This document shows, one piece after another, positions 35,400-48,239 of a stretch of 64,000 bases of DNA. Made by a program: the position numbers and the translations under genes. Position 1 is the first letter of the stretch; each line of letters begins with the position of its first letter. The notes under the pieces were generated by a model. It ran no database searches. It had not been told where the DNA came from and was given only the letters and a program-made list of their open reading frames with translations. Source of the stretch: Lagopus muta (lineage: Eukaryota > Chordata > Aves > Galliformes > Phasianidae); assembly GCF_023343835.1 (NCBI RefSeq), contig NC_064443.1:6076001-6140000 (forward strand). Reading direction: 5' to 3'.

Positions 35400-35700
35400 G
35401 CTAATGCACGCTGCATTCTGAAGCAGCTGCAGTTCCTAAAGCAGCCTAATGCAAAATGTGCCGCCCTGTTTTATAAGCCTGATACTGCTGTAGACTCACT
35501 TACTGTATAACTCTCTACAGCAATTACGGCACAGTTTAATTTACAAATTGTTATAGCATTTAGCCATTACCAGTACAAAGTAGTTCCTTTCTTTGTGCAA
35601 TTGAAGCCTAATTATTGTGCCATATGAAACGTTCAGGCATCAGGTAACACTTTATTTTATAGGGAAAAAAATAACCATTTATTTAAATTGTAAAATCTGT
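35400..35700. promoter_or_regulatory. Candidate conserved noncoding element
   Basis: Repeat-free AT-rich sequence with dense homeodomain-type cores (CTAATG, CAATTAC, TTTAATTTAC, CCTAATTATTG) and TTTATAAG / TTTATAGG motifs at its two ends. The texture resembles a developmental enhancer. Conservation is not tested. Confidence 0.28.
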
Positions 35701-36680
35701 TTATTTACAGAGTGGCTGTTCTTGCTCTTCAGGTTTCACAGCAATTACATTGGAAGCCATTCCTGAAAATTTGGGATCTTGTTTCTGAAAAAATAAGTTA
35801 TTAACAATTGCTTCCTACGCTTGCGTAATTGCTTGGCCATTTTTTGTGGGGTTAATATGAAACATGCTTACAGGTCAGTGATTACAGTTTGTTGTGCCTT
35901 CAAGTTTAGAAAAAAAATCAGTCGTAAACATTTCCCAGTGAATTGGCTTCGTCTGTCTGTGAGCTTTCTTTTGTTCACATCTTTGGGGTGGTGTGTCAAC
36001 ATAAGGTTGGAATGCACGTTTATGTGGCTTGGGGACAAAGTCCTGGAAGCTTTGCAGAACTTCAGGTGCCTGCTGCAAATCCATGTGGACGTGACAGCAC
36101 TGGAATCTGGGGTGGGTGGCAGTGTGTGGGCAGTCATATTTCCCTGCAACCAGAAGGTTTCAAGCAGAACTGTCAGATGATTCCTCACTTGAAAAATGCT
36201 TCCTTCTTATGTGAGTCTTAGTTTTATACTTCTGTCCACGCACATAACATGACATATGTCGCACTGCATAAAGGACCTGTGTTCAGGGTATAGGCTTGTA
36301 CGTAGGCTCTTACAAAATAATGCATTAAAAAGTTAAAGCTGCCCATTATGAAACTTGGGCTATTTACATAAGAACAAACTTCCTGAAATTAAAGGTTTCT
36401 GAGTATCTTTTTTTTTGTTTTTTTCTGGTGGGAAAGGTTATTCATTTGAGTTGAGCCTACTTTTCTGGTCAGTTGGTAAAACTGTGTGGCAGGAGCTGTG
36501 AACTCCTTTATTTCTCATGAAATTTTTACCTCTGTGACTGTTGTTGTTCCAGCGTGTGCTCTGAGTGCCGTCAGTGTGCAGCCTTGGGCTTAAGAGACTA
36601 ACACAAATTAAGTTAATTTTATACAAATAGCTCTGGCCAGAGAAACTCAGTTTTCCAGAATTGAGACCACTGACTGTAAA
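35701..36680. other. Intergenic DNA, no gene seen
   Basis: Frames on both strands at 35821-36221 overlap each other and show no known domain. Nothing else is recognised. Confidence 0.5.
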
Positions 36681-37436
36681 AAGGTGTTTAATTACAGTAT
36701 GTCATTAATTAGCCCCAGTATTTCTGTCAAAAACATTCCCTTTCTAAGCACCTCATACTCTTTGATTTTTGCAGTTAGCAGAAAACGTAACTCTTATTCT
36801 TTTTGTCTGGTAGATTCTCGTAGTGATTTTGATACTGTGAATTCATCAGTTCTATATTATCTGCATGCTGTTTCACCATCAGTATTCCATCCTCTGTGGC
36901 ACTGCAGCCAAATTCCCTCTCCAGTGGCATACTCAGATGAAAAACAAATCCAAATCTGGAGTTGCTTGAAAGCCTGCTATGATCTGCATATTTCCAGCTG
37001 GACAGATGACTTTCTGCCACAGAAGTCAAGTGAATTTAAGTGTGTGCGTAATCAAAGACCTCATTGGCATTTGGTCTGTCCTTGCGCTGTTCTTTCTCCA
37101 TGCCCTATTTGTTTATTTGGCAGTTCACTTCAGTTTTTGAACTTTTTCTATGGTTTCCTCCACCCACTACCTTTTCAGTGTTTGGAAGTTGTTTCTGTCC
37201 TTATCATATATTCCTTCCCAAGACATCATGTTGCTATTTTTTTTTCCTTCATCTTATCTTTCTACTCATGCACTTCTCTCTCTTACCACAGGTTTTCTGC
37301 TTCCTAATTTTACATCAATTTTATTTAGTAAAATTGAAATTTACTTCAGTTGCTTCTGCACGACCAAAGCCTACTGGGATAAGGATACAGTATAATAAAA
37401 ATGAATGTTATTTTTTTTATATCAGCTAGTAAGACC
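36681..37436. other. Pyrimidine-rich, stop-poor intergenic stretch
   Basis: The + strand is rich in C and T, which removes most stop codons, so frames of 207 and 121 codons are open on the + strand (36684-37307 and 37064-37429). The longer one starts with GTG, the first ATG being 15 nt later. Its product is Ser/Phe/Leu-rich without domains. I read this as composition and not a gene. Confidence 0.55.
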
Positions 37437-37557
37437 TGATCATACAATGGCCTGGGTTGAGAAGGACCTCAAAGATCATCTAGTTTCAACCCCCCTGCCA
37501 CATGCAGGGTTGTCAACTGCTAGACCAGGCTGTCCAAAGCCACATCCAGCCTTGAAT
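37437..37557 (-). mobile_element. CR1 LINE 3' fragment
   Basis: About 120 bp of CR1 3' end in reverse complement: ATCATACAATGG terminal repeat, then GGACCTCAAAGATCATCTAG, ACCAGGCTGTCC and CACATCCAGCCTTGAA, with small internal deletions. It is 5'-truncated at about 37557, exactly where a short tandem repeat begins. Confidence 0.88.
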
Positions 37558-37594
37558 GATCTAGAAATGATCTAGAAATTTCTGATCTAGAAAT
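37558..37594. repeat. Triplicated GATCTAGAAAT
   Basis: The 11-mer GATCTAGAAAT occurs at 37558-37568, 37569-37579 and 37584-37594. The first two are in direct tandem and the third is 4 bp further on. AGAAATTTCT (37574-37583) between copies two and three is a 10-bp palindrome. The array abuts the truncated end of a CR1 copy. Confidence 0.9.
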
Positions 37595-40500
37595 GTAGGT
37601 GTTCAGACATGCCCAATAGTTTCTTTTTTTTCCTCAATCTAGTTTCTTTTTGTGTATGTAAATATATTGTTGGGAAGGAGAGATTCAATCAACAGATCTA
37701 GAAACAAACAGGACTTGTAGGGTTTGTCTTCTCTCTACGTATGGGCCTCTCTGACTTCCCTTGTTTATACAGTTTTGCCCCATTGGTTGGCTTTCAATGA
37801 TAGGATTTACCTAGAGAGGTGCTTGCACAAAACAGGAGGCTGAAAGGCAGAATAATGAGCAGGGTCAGCATCACAGATGAGGTGCAGTGAGTGCGTCCAG
37901 CTGCTCCCATGAATGGGTTACAGAGCTGAGCAGCATAGAAATCAAGTACCTTTTCAAAACGTTTTCTAACTGAGAATTTGAATATAAATTCTCTGCTAGA
38001 GGTAAAATGTTTTTATAATGAAAGTCTGTGCCTCCTGTAACTTGGAGTTTGTGTTGCTTCTCGTGACAATAAGGTTTGCTGTTGTCCAGTCTACATGTCT
38101 TGGATTGTGAGGTAACTTTATTCAGTAGGAATCACAGTCAACTCTATCCACAAAAATAGAGTAAGGTGCTCTCGTATGTTTCGTAAATACAATTGCAAAT
38201 GTACTTTCTGTTAACTGTGGAAATACAATAGCTCTAGATCTTAGATTGGAGTTCTCTTCACTAGCAGATGGAAACCCAGATCATGAGACCTTATTTTGCA
38301 GATGTATTTGCTGGTTAACACGTACTAATTGGTTGTCAGTGGACTTCCCAAAATTTCCACCTCTAAGTATCTTGAGGTTTGGTTCCAAAGCTGTGGAGGT
38401 CTGGAATCCCGTAGTCTTCCCCTAGAGTTTGGCTGGTATGTTTGAAAATGGAAGCAAGAAGGTAGGTGGACACTGTACTCTTATAACAAGAACCAAACAA
38501 CTTGAATGTTCATATAGTGCTGTAAAGAATTTTCATAAGATGCAGCATTTTATTAGCCTGGCATAGCTTTTCTTATGGGGAAAAAAAAGAATTATATAGG
38601 ACAAGTGTTCCTTTTTGTACCATCCCAGGTGCTTGAGCGTTATTAAAGCAGGTAAAGTACTTTTCTATAGGACTGGTTGCTGTCTCTAGAACACGTTTGG
38701 CTCAGTCTACAGGGTTTGGGTATTTGTCTGTACTGTTTGGCAAAGAGGATGTGTGGGGCAGGGATGGCTTCTTCAAAAAATGCCTGCTGGGGGTGTTCTC
38801 CTTTTTCTGTTGGTGAAGTTCCTGTTGATTGGGCAATGGGAGTTACAAGGGACTGTACTACTTCTTTCCTTTTGAAGTTTTCCTGATCAGTAATCAAATC
38901 CATGTATATGGTGATTTATTGGCTTTCTGACCATTCAGTGTGGCTTCTCTGACTGCTTAAATTTAACTTCTCTTGCTTCATTATGTCTTCAGTGTTCTCT
39001 GTATATTCATTCTTATTTGAGATTCTTGGGGTTGAGACAGAATTTGAGTAGGGTTCCTGGTTAAACAAGCAAACAAATTGTTATGACTTTGTGTCTTAAC
39101 TTTTCCTTTCCTAAAATACAACTTTTGTGAAACTTCTCTCTTTAGTTTTGTTTTCAAGATTTGGCCCTATCTCTAGCCATCTTATCACAGAACATGCTTC
39201 TTTATGAAATATTGTTCCTGCTGGTGAAAGTAAGAGATAATCCTCTGTCAGAGAGGTGAAAAACATGGCCCTGAAAATATCCAGCACACGGGATTATGTC
39301 CTTTTTTGTACCTGGGGATTGCACTCTACTTTCAGTTCCTTCTTTGTCTTTAGGAGCATGGAATTGGCATCAGTCATGTTGGAACTAAGTCCAGACAGCT
39401 CTGACATTGTTGCTGAGAGGCTCTTGATCATGAGCTTTAATGAAGGATGATATTTGCAGCAGTAGCCGATGTGGTTAAATAAATGAGGGAGAAATGTGAT
39501 CGGATATCTTCCAGAACTTCTGCTCTCTGCCTTGAGTGTGCTGAGGTGGGACTGTGACACTGCCACCTACTTGAAAGAAAAGGATTCATTAATCCTTGAC
39601 TGGTCCTGTTTTCCAAAGCATGGTTTAAGCCATGGTTGAAGCCAGGTTTCAACTCCATTGCAACTTACCTTTCTGTATCTGCTTTACTGTAGCATGGGAT
39701 GTTTATAAGCACAGGCATGTCAAAAATCTTGAACAAAAATATTTCAAATTCCTGAATAAAATATTTTTTTAAAATGTAGCAGTCTGCTAAGCGTTAGGCT
39801 TTGTGTTTATGTGTTGAAAATGTTGCAAAGAACAAGATGTACTAATGATGTAGCTAAAGCTGGTCTGTAAACTGCATTTTTAACAACTGAATGTTAACAA
39901 TCAGGCATATACTGTAAATACAGCATACATCTGCAAACTGAGGATATACTAGGCTTAATTTCAAATAACAAATATATTTGAGAATTAAGCTCTTCATTAT
40001 TCCATGCTGTGGGAATAGTGGAAGAAGGACAGGCATTCTTTCTCCTTTCTTTTGGTTTTGATTGACTGATCTGGAAGGTACTTACATGGCACCTGTACTT
40101 ACAGACTGCTCACACTCAGCGTCTACAATCTTACTGGATCAGCTCTGGTGACTTCTGAGTTCAAATGATTCTGAATGTCCTGATTCTTAGTATTTTAATG
40201 AAGAGGGAAGATAATGACATAAGTACAAGATCCAGAAGCCAAGTTTAGGGGATACATCAGAAAATTGTGTTTTTTAAGGTAGGAGACAGCAGAATTGTTG
40301 AAAGTATTGTTTTTCAAACCTATTGGGTTTTAAAGCCAACTCCAATTTCTTGCATTATTATCATCAGTATTTTTTGTAAGTAGAGCAGAAAACATTATCT
40401 GTCATAATTTTGTCAGTAAATTGAGACCCAGCTAGCACAACCTTGTGAATCTTTGTTGGGTAATGACAGGTTTGCAGAGAAGGGTGGGGGAGGGACAGGC

Positions 40501-41199
40501 ATCATTGTATGGTCACTAGATCCAGCAGGACTCAGACACTTCAGTGGTCAGTGCTGGGCAAGGACCAGAAGCTTCATAGGTGTAGTGGGCTGGTGATCTT
40601 TGCTGCTGCAAACGCCACAAATGATTTTCAGTTAAAATGTTGTTATTTTCAGTTTCCCCTAAAGAGTGTCAAGAAATCTCAAGCTAACAAACTAGAATGT
40701 AAAAATATTGCAGAGATGTTTTCATGCAAGGTGCAGATTTATGTATTTATTTTGCAGAAAATCAAAGCATCTGTATTTACGGTGTTTACAGCATTCAAGG
40801 CGTACTTTTTCCCCTCCTACAATTTTAAAATGGGTAGCAACAGCGGTGATTCCCCTCGTTCTGCTCTGTGTGCACAGATGTAGACATAAATGGCAGTGTA
40901 ACTGAAATCCAACCACACGTTCTGTGTCTGGAGCTGAACCTCGCTGTATGGTAAGGAGTCACGAGCTGAGTACCAGCGGTCAGTGCATTCCATCCAGTGT
41001 GTAACTTCATACTCCTGCAAGTATAAAAACTGACAAAAACACAACCCTGTTTTGGTACATGTAGAAAATATTCACTGTAAGGGGAAATGAAAATTATTTA
41101 GATTAAAGTCAAAACAACAATTTAACATCCCTTTGTGTACACAAACACTCTTCTGAAAGTCACAAATCATAGATGCTTGATGTTCAGAGTCATTTTAAA
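37595..41199. other. AT-rich intergenic DNA, no gene seen
   Basis: No gene, RNA or clear repeat is recognised. Frames up to 124 codons (40509-40883) lack domains and overlap frames on the other strand. Confidence 0.55.
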
Positions 41200-41800
41200 T
41201 GCTACTTACCTAAAGCCAGGAGATGAGAAACATGTGGCAGACCTTTTTTGCAAAAGTTCAGGGAGGGGAGGGGGAAACAAGAGGATGTTTGCATCTGCAG
41301 GAGGAGGGCCTAAAAATACTCTAAAAGCCGACAGTTCACTTAAATCATTAATCCTACACCGAAGACATTTCCACATTTTAATGGACTGCAATTAAACCCA
41401 ATATTTCTTAATACGAGTGTCAGGTGTTTTCAGCAGTGATGCAAATGACTGCTTAGTGCTATAATTCTGAAGGGGAAGGCATTTAGACCAGGCTCATTTG
41501 AACAGCCAAATATAAACAAGAGCACATAATTCCATCTGCTTTTTGGCAATTTGTTGTTCCTTTTAGGTTCTCTTTTCCCGTTTGTCTTGTGGACACAGTT
41601 TGCAGGAAATGTCAGCCTGTGTGATTGATAGCATGAGATTGGATGTACTGACTTCATGCTTTCATAAAGCAAGACAGCTGTTGGGAGAAACTTTCCTTCA
41701 GGAGCTGGAAAGGTTTAAATTTTCCATCTCTTTGACTATTTGGCCTGATGAAGGATTGGGTTTTACCAGACAAGTAAATAAAAAGATGGCTAAGATGTAC
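41200..41800. promoter_or_regulatory. Candidate conserved noncoding element
   Basis: Repeat-free sequence with a MEF2-type site CTAAAAATA (41310-41318), a FOX-type ATAAACA (41512-41518), TAATCC and CATTAAT cores near 41345-41355, and ATGCAAAT (octamer type) near 41439-41446. The combination suits a mesenchymal or muscle enhancer. Function is inferred only. Confidence 0.3.
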
Positions 41801-43051
41801 TAGAAGGTCATTCAAATGATCTTTAAATAGCAATTACTGGAGGGGGGTGGAGGGAAAGCCCTCTACATTCTGAGTTGGCCTTAAGTGAGCCCTAAAAAAA
41901 TTACGCTTGTGTTCTCTCAATTTTTTTAAACATTCTGTAAAACAGACAGTTTCTAATAATGTGATTTTACAATGGAAGCTTGTTACAAGGCAATAGACAA
42001 GAAAGTGGTTCAGTTATTCCCCTGGTTGTCAGCTGTGGTTCTGAGACTTTGGATCACCTCCAGAGTTGCTATATACTGCAGCATGCCGATCTGCAGTTCT
42101 TTTTTTCTTGCTACACATGATATGTTGACTTAATTTTTATTTGTTATGATTTGTTTTTTGATAAATTAACTGTATCATAATGAGCATGTTTTCTTTCCAA
42201 AGCAGACAGTAAAAAAGTATGCTGTCCATTTTTCACTTATATTCTCATTTGAAGGATATGATTTTATTCTGAGGGATAGATATTTTATGGATGCTATGCA
42301 TTTACTCTTGAAGCTGATCAATTCATTTTGGAAATGTACCTCGTTATCCTTTTTGCTGTTATTTTATATTCTTTTTTCCTCCTGTTTGTTTGTGAATGTG
42401 CATTAGTTGGTAGGTAGGACTAAAAACTAGGCTCCTGGCTACACTCATTCTGAAAATTGTGGTTAGATTTGTGGTTATGCAAGGCTAGAACCAAAACTCA
42501 GGAACTGAAGCCCCTTGATCCAAAATACCAGTGAAAGGCAAATTGATGGTGGTTGATGAGTGGTTTTTCAGTTTGAATCAGGCTCCAAATTATTTTTCAG
42601 TCTGTGTTTTTTTAACAATCACAGTCCTGGCTCAAGACCTGTCAATGAGGCCTTCCAAGCTAGTTTGAGCCTATCTGGATTTTGGACTTCTATGAAACTC
42701 TACTGGGTATAGCGAAGAAGGTTTGCAAGTCAGTAGCAAATATCACAGCTTTGAACAGAAAACTGTGTTCTGTAACACATCTTCAAGATAAACTGTGCGG
42801 GATTAGATGGAGGAAGTGTCCCCTTCCTGATGCATGCAGGAGAGACAGAGGATGAACTGGAGAGTACACAGCATCTCTGTGCCCACCAACTACTTACCAG
42901 TGCTGTTGGGTGGCGTGAGCTCGCCCAAATCCTCTCTCATTTTTGAATTTAAATGCGAGGCAAAATTCCTAAAGACAATGTGTTTATAGAAACAGTTGTG
43001 ACTGCAAGACAATTTGCTATTGCAGCAAATCCTAAGAAACCTCAGAGAGAG

Positions 43052-43075
43052 AAAAAAAAAAAAAAAAAAAAAAAA
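43052..43075. repeat. Poly(A) run, 24 nt
   Basis: An uninterrupted A24 preceded by (GA)n. No retroposed gene is recognisable upstream of it. Confidence 0.85.
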
Positions 43076-43440
43076 GCATCTCTTAAAATGCTTTAAAAAC
43101 CAGAGTGAAATAGAAACAGTTACTCCAGGCAGACAAATGGTGACATTAGCTGCTGTGTGGATTAAGTTTTGCAATGCTCTGAGGTAAGAGGATACCAAGG
43201 AGCAATGTGGGTCACTTCATTTAGATCCAGTAAACATTTCCGTAATCAGTAATCATCTGCAGTGTTTCTTAACCCTGTATGGATCCCTGTAACAATCTAA
43301 TCACTTACAAAAATACACAGTTTCAACATCACTAATTAGGATTGTGTAGTACTGGAAAAGAGCCAGCCTATATCCTACACACACAACCAGTTTGTTGAAT
43401 ATTCAAAGAGCTAATTGTTTGTTTACAACTAAGCATTCGT

Positions 43441-43545
43441 TCTTATTTCTTCCTGTTCTTTCTTCTTCTTTCTTCTGTTTTCCTTTCTTTTTTTTTTTTG
43501 TCTTTTTTTTCCTGTCTTTCTTTCCATCTTCCCATTTTCTTCTGC
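43441..43545. repeat. Polypyrimidine tract (TTC/T)n
   Basis: About 100 bp of almost only T and C on the + strand, with TTCTTTCTTC-like units and a T11 run. The Lys/Glu/Arg-rich - strand frame that ends here is a by-product. Confidence 0.8.
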
Positions 43546-46500
43546 TTATAAATTAGTCTTGAATTTGTCTTTCTATACAAGGTACTGTATTCACTCTTCC
43601 AATAAACCCATTTAAACAGGTAGTGTTTCATCACAGAAGAATTTAATGCTTTGCATTTCTTTGTCACGTTGTGGCTGAACTATGATAAATAAGGTTCTGG
43701 CAGGTCACTACTTATTTTTGAACCACTGCTCTACTAAGTTCTCAAAATTCAGTGCGATCAAAGAGCTGCTTTACTGCTGTTAGTAATACTTTTATAGCAT
43801 TAGTGCTTTAAGGTCCCGGCTGAGAAGAGGCCCTACAACCCTAGACATTGTACAGACATAGAATAAGAGACAATCCATGTCCCAACATATTCATAATCAA
43901 CTGGCAAGAGCAGACAAGAGTATGATGTTCAAAAAAATGAAAAATATTAGTGAAAGAGTCTCTAAACCTTTTTTTAATATTCTCTGTCATAAATGCTGGA
44001 ATATGCTGCCTCTGGAGAAGTTAATTCCATCCATTTGGGTGCTTTAACATAATTTTTAAAACTATTTAAATGTATTTTACGTCAGACACGAAAGTGCTGA
44101 TAATTTACATAGTACGTAGGAAACAATTACAAACACTTAGAACTGTTGGTGCTTTTTTCCTAATGATCCTTTTATGTTGTATTTAATACACATCTAAGAA
44201 ATTTGTAGAAGTTAAAATTCTATAAGATAACTGAGCATTTTTACTGATTAACCACGCTATTGGATGCCAGTGGAGTATGGATATTTAGTTGTTTCAAATG
44301 ATGATCAGCAGAAGTAATGTCCTTACTAGTGTATCTTTGTGAATGAAAATAGTTGTTCATGCAATCTGAGTGATATTGAAGTACTCAGGTGACAAAATAG
44401 GCTCCCAGGAAAAGATGCCTAGAGTTTATGATGCCTATTAAATGTTTTGCATTCTTTTCTTGGTTCCCCAGCTATCTGTCCTACAGAAAACTGGAGGATT
44501 TCAGTGGAAGTCGCCTCCACCTCATCCCAGCAAAGAAAAATTTTATCTCATGAGACAATCCTTGTTTCACCTGAAAGATTCTGTAGGTCATTACATTGAA
44601 AGTTATAAATAAGTATTATCAAACTGATGTTTAAAGTTTCTTGTGCATGTTTGCTCTGTGTCTTCATCTTGCAAGAATATAGCAAATTCTTAGTTGAGGT
44701 TTTTGGCCTCTAAGAGATGTTGATGTAAAATTAATGAACCACTGATTTATTATTGTGTACATAGGAGGAAGAAACTACGCTTAAGGCTTTTTGTGTCCTA
44801 TAGAATGTGGAAGCACTGACAACATGTATCCCCTATTTTGGATTTGTTGAGAGCTTACCAAAACAGGCATGAGATCTTACGCATCTTACACCAATATACT
44901 TAGAATAAAAGTGGGTATGAGAATATGATGTAAGATATTATAGTTCTGCACTGACCCATGCTAACTCCCACTTACTGTTCATACTGTAACTGTGGGACGG
45001 GCTGACTGTAAGAGGTGATAAAATACTGTATTCTTCCAAGTAAGTAGGCATCTGAAACTAAGTTAACCCTTGCAGAAAGTTTAAAGAGGGAAAGATAGAA
45101 TTTACTGAAATTAATTAGATACAGAGCAGTTGTAATTTGTTAATACTGAGCAGTACTCAGTGAAATCCACAGTTGTAGAAAGTGCTCACTGTACTGAAGA
45201 CTTAAGTCTGTGTTTCAAGAAAGAAAAGACTTTCTTGGGTTGCATCATCATACTGCTTTATGTTGTTCCATTCCCAACTAATCTGTGATTGCTATCTAAC
45301 CATGGAAGACTCATAGGATTGTTTAAAAAGGCTGAGATCTTTCAACAGAAGCAGCTTACAATTTGGGAAAAAAAAATTGAGGATCTTCACCCTCTGAAGC
45401 TTAGCAAGTATGTTTCAAATTGCTCCTATATTTAAGTTGATAGTGAGCTTTATCACTGCGCTGCTTTCAGCACTGGGATGAGAATGCTGTAGTTTTCTTA
45501 ATGGTTCGTAGTTCAATTGAAACAAAGGAAATTTATTGGTCTTGGAGACGGACTTTGCTCCAAAACTGTCATGGGCAGTTGACAAACAGAATATAAGAAT
45601 TAATAGAAAACTGCACAACAGTAGTGTTTGGAGGGCTTCACATGCCTTGGGAATTGCTTGACTTAGTGGCTCTAACAGAAGCTTTCTTTCTTCTGCCTTA
45701 ATAGGGAGTTGTTAGTTTTCTTCATCAAAACTTGCCAACTTCAGTCAGAACTTTGCCTGAGCAAGAACTGCGTGATCAGTTGAGTCCTAAGTTGAGCTTT
45801 TCAAATTTAGTTCTTTAATTCTGAGCATTTAGGAAGACAAAGTTGCTGAGGGGATTCCAGAAAAGCCTTGCATGGAAGTGATTTCTGGCACTGGACACCT
45901 GATGAAATGTTGCATTCTGAAACAAACAGTTGCATTCCTTAGCATTGGGTTGTATTCAGCCATGTTTCAATATTGATGCGTATCTCTGAAATCCTCTTAG
46001 ATTTCACCTGCTTTTCAATTCGTTAATGAGTGGATAATGTCATCCTGTGACCACTTAATAAATTACAAGGGTCATGCATTATATAATTAGTAAATCTTCA
46101 GATCTTGTTAATTGTCTTACTGTTGTAGAAAAATGTTGCAGGAATCCTCTTAATATCATGAGAAAACTGTAATGAGGTTTCAGGTGTTGTATTGAGAAAA
46201 TATGAAATTAGTATTTGATCTTTCTAAACGTTGTGGCAAAACCTGATTTGTGGCCTACTATATTAGCCTTCACTTGCACACAACATCAAGTTAACATAGT
46301 AACCTAATATTCAGGTAAACACATTTGAAAATAAGTTTAAAAAAAAAAAAAAAGAGTAGTGGTATAGTAAGAACAATTAGAAAGAACTTTGCAAGATCCA
46401 GTATCCAAAAATGAGGTGCTAAAAAATGAGGTGTGAAAATGGACCAACTTAATTTCGTATCAGATACCATAGCAGTTGTGTTTTTCACTGTGTTTTGATG

Positions 46501-48239
46501 TGTTTGCACATCAGCACTTCTAGGAATCTCCAGGTGTTTCCCACAAGAAGTTAATGAAAGTGAACAAAAGAAGAATTTTAGAATCCCATTGGATGAAGTA
46601 CAAACTTCATTTTTACAGAGAGCACAACTTCTCCAATGTAGACATGTTGCAGCACTAAAAGGCTTGTTCTTTTCCTTTCTCATATAGCTTCTATGAATCA
46701 ATGTTTATGCACAGGAATAAAATGGGTAGCTTTTCTTTTCCTTTTTTTTTTTCTTTTTTTATATTTCTAGAGGACTTAAGGCTCTGGTCCTGATCAGTAT
46801 ATTTTTGTCTGTTACTATAAGTAAATAATAGCACTGATAACAATTCCTTGTCATTAACAGGGATGGAGGCAAATAAAGGTTGTGTTACTCTGCAGCATTT
46901 TCAGTGGAACTGCAATATAGCTGTTGGAGGGTTCGAAAACTTAAAATGCAATCCATTCATTTTTATTGAACTGCTTATTAAAGAATTCACTAACAAATCA
47001 TAGAGGATTGTACTAACAGAAGCAGAGTCTGCAAGTCCCACATTCATACAGGCTTGGCACTGCAGAGTGATAAGCTGACTGATGCATTCTGTATTGTATA
47101 AGGATAAGTAGGTTGGGTAGGAACTTATACAGGATCATGTATTTCCTTACAGGCTCAGTTCCTCTGTTTTCTTTGGAGGGCTGAATAAAATCTTGTATTC
47201 CTTTCCACACATGCAGCCATTATTTTTCATTTATGGCTTGATGTAACACTTGAGCAAAAAGTTCTGCAAGAAGAGCAATACATTCATCTACCTTTATTGT
47301 GAGATTAAACAAGAAATTGTAAGCATAATGAGGACTATTTTACTATTTTCTTTTCTCCAACCAACTTAATACCACAAAATGTTATTTTAAGTAATGCTGT
47401 CCTACCTCTTTCTTGGCAGAGTCACCCATATTGCCTTTATCTTTTAAATCCCTTTCCTGGGATAACAAGAATGTATTTCAGAATCTTAAGATCAGCAAGT
47501 GATATTTAAAGCAAAATATTTCATACAATACATACAATGTAGGCTATCTCCAGGAAACTTACAGGGACTGGATTCTGATTGGATTCATGGCTAGAGCCAT
47601 GTGGAGGAGTAAGAGAATGCCAGTGCTTGCTGGTGTTCTGTTCCTTTATCCCCTGCTCTCTGCTTGCACAGGTGAGTACCTTATGGTCTTCTTGCAAATA
47701 AATAGATGGGGAAAAGACTTGCTCCCCTCAGCTGTGCTTTGGCTGTAACATAAGGCTGTTGCAGACAGCCAATGAAATGGTGAATGTGGTAGGGGAACAT
47801 CAGTGTAAGGATTGTGATTCTTGGGCGCTTGGTTGCACTCAGTTTGGCTGTATGAGTTTTATAACTTTTGTTCTTCCAGTGGAGGTTGTGGTTTTTGAAG
47901 AAACTGGTTGCATTCTTCTGTACCATCATTAACAGCTTAATAAATGTGGGCAAATATTTGAATACCTTGATCTTTGGTTTTGAGTGTTTTATGTGCTGAC
48001 TCCACTGCACTTGCTTGCTTACCCCAATGTTAAACAAAAACAAGACTGTCAGCATAAAGGTATTGGAAAAATTGTTATCCTGAAATGTTGCATTGTGGGT
48101 TTTTTTTTCCCCTTAGCCATAATGATAAAAAAGTATTTTGTCAGTTTCAGACAGCTTTCTAAGGAAGCATTCTAATTGTGTTAGATGGATGGCAACTAGA
48201 AAATTTTATTTTATATCAATTCAGACTGTTGTGCAATTT

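Larger units (their letters stand above)
41801..48239. other. AT-rich intergenic DNA, no gene seen
   Basis: Contains an A24 run at 43052-43075, a T/C-rich tract at 43441-43545 and an A15 run at 46339-46353. No exon, RNA gene or transposon body is recognised. Confidence 0.6.

Noticed and set aside
43052..43075. A24 run as the tail of a processed pseudogene
   Set aside because: No cDNA-like body is present on the 5' side and no target-site duplication is visible.
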